This document shows, piece by piece, positions 57,841 through 64,000 of a stretch of 64,000 bases of DNA. Where the stretch lies: positions 1,798,001 through 1,862,000 of the forward strand of contig NZ_CP081903.1 of the NCBI RefSeq assembly GCF_020091405.1, in the 5' to 3' direction. The notes below the pieces were generated by a model. That model was not told the DNA's origin and made no database searches. It worked only from the letters and a program-made list of their open reading frames with translations. Position 1 is the stretch's first letter; every line of letters begins with the position of its first letter. A program made the position numbers and the translations under genes. Origin of the DNA: Bacteroides cellulosilyticus. GTDB lineage: Bacteria; Bacteroidota; Bacteroidia; Bacteroidales; Bacteroidaceae.

Positions 57841-58740
57841 ATGAACGAGAAAGAAAAGAAACAGAAGTTTCTGCAACTGCAATTCTGTATGTTGCTGTTG
57901 GCACTTACATTACTGCCCGAATTTAGTTTGACGAGTCTTTTGGGCTTGCCGAGTTTTGACATTCCTGTGTTCTGTTGCCAGTTGGCGGGACTTATTGGCG
58001 GTGGCTTGGCACTGTTCCGATTTTATCAGTCTGTCCAAGCGGCTTCTATGCCTCTGCCCATGCCATTTCTGGCTTCTGCTGCCGGTGGTATGCTGGTTGC
58101 CTTAGTCACAATGTTTCCCGGAATACCTTCCTGGCTGGAATACATCGGATTGATAGCATTGCTGATTGCTTTGTATTTGGCAAAGGATAGTGTAGGTATC
58201 CAGTGGAAATGCTGGGGAAGCCAGGGGGCTTACCTCATTCTACTGGCAGTTTTGCTGCATGTGTACGATGGCATTGGCGATACGTTGCTGACAGGATTAG
58301 CCGCTCTTGTCGGACTTATCTTCTATTTTGTCGGATTGGGTAAGCTGAAATCTATACTTGATGATAACGGAATTCAGGGAGTTTCTAAACTGAAAATAGC
58401 TGTGATTCTGGGTATCGTTGCTGTAATTATCGGAATGTTGCCGTTGATAGGCGGTATCATTGGGGGAATTATTGCCATTGTTGCTTTTGTTTTCGAATTC
58501 ATCGGTTACGGAGCTTTGCAGAAGTCAGTCACGGTGGGTCACGAAGGACAGGCCGGGGCAGGGAAGCTGCGTATCAGCATGATTATTGTGCTGGTAGGGG
58601 TTATCTTAGGTTTCTTTCCGGGTATAGGCGGCACGCTTCAGGCTTTCCTGTCGTTGGTAGCTTTGTGGCTTGTCTTCCTGGGTTGGAATAAGATACTCTT
58701 CGGTTTGGAGGGAGAAGTGGAGAAAACAGTATTAACTTAA
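57841..58740 (+). CDS. Multi-pass inner-membrane protein
   Basis: 299 residues with about nine hydrophobic helices, including two Gly/Ile-rich repeats of similar form (LKIAVILGIVAVIIGMLPLIGG and LRISMIIVLVGVILGFFPGIGG), which points to an internal duplication of a helix pair. No enzyme motif seen. It lies 9 bp after the preceding gene in the same operon and may anchor or export the secreted partners. Confidence 0.85.
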   Translation: MNEKEKKQKFLQLQFCMLLLALTLLPEFSLTSLLGLPSFDIPVFCCQLAGLIGGGLALFRFYQSVQAASMPLPMPFLASAAGGMLVALVTMFPGIPSWLEYIGLIALLIALYLAKDSVGIQWKCWGSQGAYLILLAVLLHVYDGIGDTLLTGLAALVGLIFYFVGLGKLKSILDDNGIQGVSKLKIAVILGIVAVIIGMLPLIGGIIGGIIAIVAFVFEFIGYGALQKSVTVGHEGQAGAGKLRISMIIVLVGVILGFFPGIGGTLQAFLSLVALWLVFLGWNKILFGLEGEVEKTVLT

Positions 58741-58755
58741 TAAGAAAAGGAAAAT

Positions 58756-59751
58756 ATGAAAGTAATGAAAGTGTGGCTTGTTGCCCTTTGTGGTGTGACT
58801 GTGTTGTCGGCATGTGGCGGTGGAACCGTGAAAAAAGAGAAGAAATCGGATCTTGCCGAAATGTTCATGAATGGTAAGGTAAAGGAGTTGACGGAACATA
58901 CTGAAGGGGCAACCTCCAGCCAGACATATAAGTTTAATGAAAGCGGGTATATTACTGAAGTTTCTCAGACCGATGTGCGCTCCAATAAGAATACTGTATT
59001 GGTAAAGAACGAATATGATGAAAAAGGAAAACTGGTTGCAACTTGTTTCTACAACAGTATGGACGGTGGTCTGCAACGGAAGCAGGCGTTCAATGCAGAT
59101 GGCAATATAACGGAGGAACTGGACTTCAGCCGTAATTATAGTGGCGAAGGCGGCGAATTTATCGTAAGTGGCCGCAGACTCTATAAATATGATGAAAAAG
59201 GGCTTTTGATTAGCTCCTGGTCAGAGAATAACGAACAGAACCGTTCCGAATATGAATGTGATGCAGCGGGAAATACCTTAAAACGTACGGATTACTATCA
59301 GGATGAACCGAGCCTGATTCTTAGCAATAGCTATAAATATGATGGCGATGGCAATATCACGGAAGAAGTGAAATATTTCCAGGAACTCCCCAAACGGAAA
59401 GATAAGGATCTGAAAGCGGGGGAGATAGAGCAGAAGACTGTACGTAAGTTTAACGGCAAGGGACAACAAACAGAGGAAACCATATATTATTATGAGTTCG
59501 ACACAAAACAGAAGAAGTCCGTTCCATTACGCCGCCAGACGCTGACCTGTGATTATACGGATTTCGATGCCATTCTGAAAAGCGTTTATACCACTTATAA
59601 ATATAAGGACGGTGAAGAGGAGAAAGTTTCAGAGAAGATTATTGATTGTGTTTATCTGTTGGATGACCATAATAACTGGACGTCAATGGATAATCAGATG
59701 GATAATGAAACCGTAAATACGGTGAACCGGACGATTACTTATTACGAATAA
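58756..59751 (+). CDS. Lipoprotein with YD/RHS-like repeats
   Basis: 331 residues. Lipobox VLSAC (Cys20 from the first ATG; a second ATG three codons on is possible). The body is a row of imperfect strands with the pattern YDEKGKLV, FNADGNITEEL, YDEKGLLISSW, YDGDGNITEEVKYF, FNGKGQQTEETIYYYEF, akin to YD/MORN-type repeats. It would form an elongated beta-structure at the cell envelope. Last gene of the operon; a hairpin terminator follows. Confidence 0.87.
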   Translation: MKVMKVWLVALCGVTVLSACGGGTVKKEKKSDLAEMFMNGKVKELTEHTEGATSSQTYKFNESGYITEVSQTDVRSNKNTVLVKNEYDEKGKLVATCFYNSMDGGLQRKQAFNADGNITEELDFSRNYSGEGGEFIVSGRRLYKYDEKGLLISSWSENNEQNRSEYECDAAGNTLKRTDYYQDEPSLILSNSYKYDGDGNITEEVKYFQELPKRKDKDLKAGEIEQKTVRKFNGKGQQTEETIYYYEFDTKQKKSVPLRRQTLTCDYTDFDAILKSVYTTYKYKDGEEEKVSEKIIDCVYLLDDHNNWTSMDNQMDNETVNTVNRTITYYE

Positions 59752-59758
59752 GGAAAAG

Positions 59759-59824
59759 ACAAAGGCTGCTTCAAGTCAGATTCAGCAGAAGAGTAATATA
59801 AATCTGGTTTGAGGCGGCCTTTGT
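59759..59824. terminator. Bidirectional terminator hairpin
   Basis: Arms 59760-59782 and 59801-59823 pair over 23 bp with four mismatches that become G-U pairs in one of the two RNAs. A/T-rich runs lie on both sides. It separates the convergent lipoprotein and deacetylase genes. Confidence 0.75.
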
Positions 59825-59844
59825 TATATCTAAGAATGAAATAT

Positions 59845-60459
59845 TTATAGTAACTTAAACTCGTATCCTTCCTCTTCCAGGAAATCCAATGCCCGCGGCA
59901 GTGCATATTGCAGGTTGCCGTTATTCCAGGACTTCAGCGAGTCATGAAAAGTGATAATGGACCCGTTCCGTGCATACCGCATCACATTGGCAAGCACCTG
60001 CGGACCACGCAGTTTCTTACTGTAGTCACGCGTCACCAAATCCCACATCACTATCTTATAATGCCGCTTCAAGGTGAAATACTGTCCCCAGCGCATGTGA
60101 CCGTGCGGTGGACGGAAGAGGTCTGTTTTCATCAGCTCATTCGCCTTGTCCGTATTGGCAAGATAGTTGTCGGACAGATATTCGAACCCGCGGATATGGT
60201 TGAATGTATGGTTGCCGATGCGGTGGCCGCCATTTACTACCATTTGGAATACGTCGGGATGCTTGCGTATATTGTCTCCCACCATGAAGAAGGTGGCTTT
60301 GATGTCATGTTTATCCAATAGTTCAAGTACCCATGGGGTTACTTCGGGGATGGGGCCATCGTCAAAAGTCAGGTAAACGGATTTCTCGTTCGGATCCATT
60401 CGCCAGATGGCACCGGGATATAGCTTTCGGACAAACTCGGGAGGCTGTTCTATAAACAC
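59845..60459 (-). CDS. Polysaccharide deacetylase (NodB/CE4) family protein
   Basis: 204 residues, no clear signal peptide. NodB motifs: YLTFDDGPIP (Asp pair), GNHTFNHI (metal His pair), FRPPHGHM, and ITFHDSLKSW. CE4 enzymes remove N- or O-acetyl groups from peptidoglycan or polysaccharides using a divalent metal. The lack of an export signal is odd for that role; a start further upstream is excluded by stop codons in the palindrome region. Confidence 0.9.
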   Translation of the reverse strand: MFIEQPPEFVRKLYPGAIWRMDPNEKSVYLTFDDGPIPEVTPWVLELLDKHDIKATFFMVGDNIRKHPDVFQMVVNGGHRIGNHTFNHIRGFEYLSDNYLANTDKANELMKTDLFRPPHGHMRWGQYFTLKRHYKIVMWDLVTRDYSKKLRGPQVLANVMRYARNGSIITFHDSLKSWNNGNLQYALPRALDFLEEEGYEFKLL

Positions 60460-60473
60460 GGTTATTTAGTAGT

Positions 60474-60551
60474 TAGCGGTTAGTGATAAGTGATTAGCGG
60501 TTAGTGTGCGATGTTACGGCACAGCCGTTAATCACTTATCACTAACCGCTA
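60474..60551. repeat. Perfect 23-bp-arm palindrome between DUF2723 and deacetylase genes
   Basis: Arms 60474-60496 and 60529-60551 are exact reverse complements. The arm is built from overlapping words (tagcggttag, gataagtgatta). It lies between two genes read in the same direction and is probably a terminator or an RNA-processing site. Confidence 0.92.
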
Positions 60552-60562
60552 ATCGCTATTTC

Positions 60563-63500
60563 TTATTTCATACGGTCAACACACATCTGATACAATTCGT
60601 TCAGCTTGCTGTCGTATATCTGAGCCAGTTCGGAATTATACTTCTGCATGAGCTTCACTTCTGAACTGAGGATAGGCAGATGATAGTCGACAATTTCACG
60701 GCTGGACATAGCAAAACGTTGGTCGTCCAGGCTCAGATACCAGGTGAGGTATTCCACAGCCTTGTCGGCAAGTACCTTCATGATGCTGTCGGCTTTCTCC
60801 GTTTCGCCCAGTTGATAGTATGCTTCTGCCATTTGTACGGCACCGTTCTGCCAGTCGTACGGCACATTGTAGGCAGGAATCATCTTCTCTGCATAGTCCA
60901 ATGCTTTCTTGGCCTTGTCATTCTTTCCTTCACGTATCAACTGACCTACGAGTTGTGAGAAGATACGCCGGTGAGAATAGCACATACGCATGGCGTTTTC
61001 ATCAATATAGATGCCTTCCTTGTCGATGCCACCGAACTTGAACTTGTTCATCAGGTTGTCATACATCTTCTCGCTATCCAGTTTGACGCCTGTCTTGTCG
61101 GTATCGAACGGAGTGAAGCGATAGGTGAGACCTTCCTGTATGAAGTGATTGCCCATGCCGAGGTGGTTCTCCGTACCTACGCTGACTGCCATGTAGATAG
61201 GACGTTCCCAATTGGCTTCTGCCAGCATTTCAAGCATCATCAGCTCGCTCTTATAGAGGGCGCGTTTGCCTTTCAGTGAGATGTGCATGTAATCGGGGAT
61301 GCTGTCGCCCGGTATCATCATACCGCTGCGGCGTACAGCTTCCTTATCTACCTTCATTACAATGCTGTCCGTAGGAATTACTTTGAGATCTTCGTTTTTG
61401 CTGCGTACCCAATATTTCAGGATGTTCTGCAATTCGTATGGGTTTTCACCGAACTCTTTTTTCACATTCACCAGAGCTTCCGGATTGCCGTTCAGTGCCT
61501 GCTTCTCAGCTTCGGCATAGAGGGCGTCGATGCTCTTCTTATAATCGGGCTGCACAGGGATGTATTCATTCGTTCCTTCCACGTAATCCATACGGTCCCA
61601 AGTGATGGGTAATGATGGGGAATCGTAGGCAGGACGCTTCATCTGGTCGATGTACCAATCCGTCTGCAAGTAACTGAGGTTACAAGTACGTGCATCCGTA
61701 CGGAATCCCTCTGTTTCCTGGTTGTACCACAAGGGGAATGTATCATTATCACCGTTGGTGAAGATAATCGGATTGCCGGTTTCTTGCAGGGACATCAGAT
61801 AGTTCTGACCGAAGTCGCGTGCCAGGTAGCGGTCGCTACGGTCGTGGTCGTCCCATGTCTGGCTTGCCATCTGTATGGGAACGAACAGGCAGACAACCGA
61901 TGCCAGTGTTGCGGCCGGAAGTTCCTTCATCTTGGCGTAGTGTTGCAACAGGCGGATAATGCCTGCCACACCCATGCCTATCCAAATGGCAAAGGCGTAG
62001 AATGATCCGGCGTATGCATAGTCGCGTTCACGCGGCTGGCTCGGTGTCTGGTTCAGGTAGAGCACAATGGCGATACCCGTCATGAAGAACAGGAAGAACA
62101 CTACCCAGAACTGCTGAATACCTTTCTGGCCGCGGTATGCCTGCCATAAAAGACCGATGATGCCGAGCAATAAAGGCAGACAGTAGAAGACGTTGTGTCC
62201 CTTGTTGTTTTGCAGTTCCTGCGGCAACAGACTCTGGTCGCCCACCAGGAAGTTGTCAATGAACGGGATACCTGTAATCCAGTTACCATGTTCTATTTCT
62301 CCGCTGCCTTGCAGGTCGTTCTGGCGTCCGGCGAAGTTCCACATGAAGTAGCGCCAATACATCCAGTTGAGCTGGTAGGTGAAGAAGAACTTGATGTTTT
62401 CCCATTGTGTAGGCATGTTCACCATAACCATTGTCCCGCACTGATCGTAGGGGATGTCTTCGCCCTTAATATCTACCCAGGCTTGATATTCCCTGGCGTG
62501 CTGACTGCTGTACATGCGTGGGAAAAGCATATTCTGTGCGTATTCGTATTCGATACGTCCGGGGATTTCGATGTAGCTGTCCTTTTCATCGGGAGTGGCT
62601 TTCTCCTTACGGATAAATTTGGTTCCGTTGTACGAGATACGTGGTTCGCAATAGCCATTTTTTACATCAAGGGCTACTTTGGAAGAAAATGCCTGTCCGT
62701 AGAACAGCGGGCGGGTTCCGTATTGTTCACGACCCAGATATTCACCCAGCGTGAAGATGTCTTCGGGTGAGTTCTGATCCATGGGTGTGTTGGCCGTAGA
62801 GCGGATCACGATAATGGCATAAGAAGAATATCCGATGACAATCATCATGGTACACAACAGCGATGTGTTGAGCGTACGTGCGGAAACACGGTATTTCTCT
62901 TTCATGCTTGCCTGCATCTTCGGGCTGAGGTAGAAGAACAGGAAAGCGATAACAATAATACCTATAATTACAGCGCTCGTTCCGTGTCCGTAGAAGGGAA
63001 TGCCCAGCAAGGCAATCGTCAGTACGAAGGAGATGGACATCCGCATTTTGTTCTTTTCCGTGTAGCTTTCGTATACCCCCCAGATGATGGAGGCTGCCAA
63101 TACAATGATGTATACCATTACACCGCTGTTGAAAGACATTCCCAGTGTATTCACGAAGAACAGTTCGAACCAGCCGCCTACTTTTACAATACCCGGTACC
63201 ATGCCATAAAGTACGGCGGCAACCAGAATACCCGAAGCGAGCAATGCCAGTAATGAGCCCTTAGCATTTGCGTTGGGCACTTTCTTGTAATAGTAGACCA
63301 GTACGATAGCGGGCAAACAGAGCAAGTTCAGCAAGTGTACACCGATACTAAGTCCCGTCAGGTAAGCGATGAGGATAAGCCAGCGGTCACTGTGAGGTTC
63401 GTTCGCCACATCCTCCCATTTCAGTATCAGCCAGAATACAACGGCTGTGAAGAGAGAAGAGAATGCGTAAACTTCACCTTCAACGGCACTGAACCAGAAG

Positions 63501-63907
63501 GTGTCACTGAATGTATATGCCAGCGCACCCACCAGACCGCTACCCATGATGGTAATCAGTTGTCCGCGGGTAATATTATTTTCATCTGTAACAACAAGTT
63601 TGCGCACAAGGTGCGTGATGCTCCAGAACAGGAACAGGATACAAGCGCCACTCATCAGTGCACTCATATAGTTTACCATTTTGGCAACGGTGCTCGGGTC
63701 GGAGGCAAATTGTGAGAACAGGTTGGCTACCAGCATGAAGAAAGGTGCTCCGGGCGGGTGTCCTACTTCCAGTTTGTAGCCGGTAGTGATGAACTCCGGG
63801 CAGTCCCAAAAGCTTGCAGTCGGCTCAATAGTCATGCAATAGACCGTAGCTGCAATGATGAAAGTAATCCAACCCACAAGGTTGTTTACGGTTCTGTACT
63901 GTTTCAT
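60563..63907 (-). CDS. DUF2723 multi-pass membrane glycosyltransferase-like protein
   Basis: 1114 residues. N-terminal 12 or so membrane helices with the signature SFWDCPEFITTGYKLEVGHPPGAPFFML, whose acidic residues resemble the catalytic loop of protein O-mannosyltransferases. A long periplasmic part follows (NGDNDTFPLWYNQE, RSGMMIPGDSIPDYM) and a TPR-like C-terminus (KAKKALDYAEKMIPAYN, AEAYYQLGETEKADSIM). DUF2723 proteins are near-universal in Bacteroidetes. A role in glycan transfer to exported proteins, from a lipid-linked sugar, is inferred from fold similarity. Confidence 0.92.
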   Translation of the reverse strand: MKQYRTVNNLVGWITFIIAATVYCMTIEPTASFWDCPEFITTGYKLEVGHPPGAPFFMLVANLFSQFASDPSTVAKMVNYMSALMSGACILFLFWSITHLVRKLVVTDENNITRGQLITIMGSGLVGALAYTFSDTFWFSAVEGEVYAFSSLFTAVVFWLILKWEDVANEPHSDRWLILIAYLTGLSIGVHLLNLLCLPAIVLVYYYKKVPNANAKGSLLALLASGILVAAVLYGMVPGIVKVGGWFELFFVNTLGMSFNSGVMVYIIVLAASIIWGVYESYTEKNKMRMSISFVLTIALLGIPFYGHGTSAVIIGIIVIAFLFFYLSPKMQASMKEKYRVSARTLNTSLLCTMMIVIGYSSYAIIVIRSTANTPMDQNSPEDIFTLGEYLGREQYGTRPLFYGQAFSSKVALDVKNGYCEPRISYNGTKFIRKEKATPDEKDSYIEIPGRIEYEYAQNMLFPRMYSSQHAREYQAWVDIKGEDIPYDQCGTMVMVNMPTQWENIKFFFTYQLNWMYWRYFMWNFAGRQNDLQGSGEIEHGNWITGIPFIDNFLVGDQSLLPQELQNNKGHNVFYCLPLLLGIIGLLWQAYRGQKGIQQFWVVFFLFFMTGIAIVLYLNQTPSQPRERDYAYAGSFYAFAIWIGMGVAGIIRLLQHYAKMKELPAATLASVVCLFVPIQMASQTWDDHDRSDRYLARDFGQNYLMSLQETGNPIIFTNGDNDTFPLWYNQETEGFRTDARTCNLSYLQTDWYIDQMKRPAYDSPSLPITWDRMDYVEGTNEYIPVQPDYKKSIDALYAEAEKQALNGNPEALVNVKKEFGENPYELQNILKYWVRSKNEDLKVIPTDSIVMKVDKEAVRRSGMMIPGDSIPDYMHISLKGKRALYKSELMMLEMLAEANWERPIYMAVSVGTENHLGMGNHFIQEGLTYRFTPFDTDKTGVKLDSEKMYDNLMNKFKFGGIDKEGIYIDENAMRMCYSHRRIFSQLVGQLIREGKNDKAKKALDYAEKMIPAYNVPYDWQNGAVQMAEAYYQLGETEKADSIMKVLADKAVEYLTWYLSLDDQRFAMSSREIVDYHLPILSSEVKLMQKYNSELAQIYDSKLNELYQMCVDRMK

Positions 63908-63965
63908 TCGGAAAGAATTCGTTATGTTTTTAAGTTATAGCTCTGTATTTTGGTATATACGGCCG

Positions 63966-63973
63966 CAAATATA
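63966..63973 (-). promoter_or_regulatory. Bacteroides -7 element (TATATTTG) for the DUF2723 gene
   Basis: On the minus strand, matches TAnnTTTG about 60 bp before the ATG at 63907. The -33 box would be near the window edge; TTTG is not seen there. Confidence 0.5.
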
Positions 63974-64000
63974 GTGATTTAACTGCTAAATGCGTGGAGG

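Overview
The window looks like a chromosomal segment of a gut Bacteroides, most likely one of the xylan-using species near B. intestinalis, B. cellulosilyticus or B. eggerthii. The evidence is a SusC/SusD pair with a hybrid two-component regulator, many signal-peptide-II lipoproteins, Bacteroides-type -7 promoter elements (TAnnTTTG) instead of E. coli -10/-35 boxes, few Shine-Dalgarno sequences, and typical Bacteroidetes families (DUF4271, DUF4861, DUF2723). The species call is inference.

Region 1 (1-17149) is a polymorphic-toxin island. An RHS protein cut by the left window edge ends in a ParB-like DGNHR tip and is followed by a small cytoplasmic candidate immunity protein, an orphan toxin-23-type module, a lipoprotein, an outer-membrane-protein remnant and two secreted proteins. 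A 689-bp non-coding stretch with 105/106-bp inverted arms and a 22-bp tandem array separates this from a second module: a small T9SS-tail protein with one YD repeat, a 2057-residue RHS protein ending in an HEYGH metallopeptidase-like tip, a lipoprotein candidate immunity protein, and an outer-membrane beta-barrel. The candidate immunity proteins are lipoproteins behind the toxin-23 and HEYGH modules but cytoplasmic behind the nuclease-like tip, which fits different target compartments.

Region 2 (17195-39568, all minus strand) is an esterase-rich polysaccharide utilization locus for substituted (arabino/glucurono)xylan. In transcription order it holds a CE1 esterase, a small beta-sandwich protein, GH43 with a ricin-type tail, SusC, SusD, a terminator hairpin, a CE6-CE1 fusion, a second CE1, an alpha/beta-hydrolase esterase, a GH43 lipoprotein, GH3, GH43-CBM6, and the hybrid two-component regulator. 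Together these would bind and import xylan fragments, remove acetyl and feruloyl esters, and release arabinose and xylose.

Region 3 (39827-48855) is mostly housekeeping: a DUF6483-like gene, LOG-family hydrolase, DUF4271, uroporphyrinogen-III synthase family, rnpA-yidD, TatD, tyrS, tRNA-Gln, then kduI-kduD-DUF4861 for unsaturated uronate catabolism.

Region 4 (48987-53671, minus strand) is the most intriguing: a four-gene operon of a secreted caspase-fold peptidase, an ECF sigma factor, a single-pass membrane protein overlapping it (likely anti-sigma), and a secreted TPR-CHAT peptidase. Two different clan-CD-type peptidases flank a sigma/anti-sigma pair, suggesting proteolysis-driven transcriptional control, possibly a stress or defence response.

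Region 5 (53672-63907) has a repeat-rich non-coding stretch with two more 22-bp arrays, a five-gene operon of mainly secreted unknowns (WG repeats, YD-like lipoprotein), a polysaccharide deacetylase and a DUF2723 membrane glycosyltransferase-like protein. Across the window several intergenic gaps carry long palindromes of unrelated sequence but common design.
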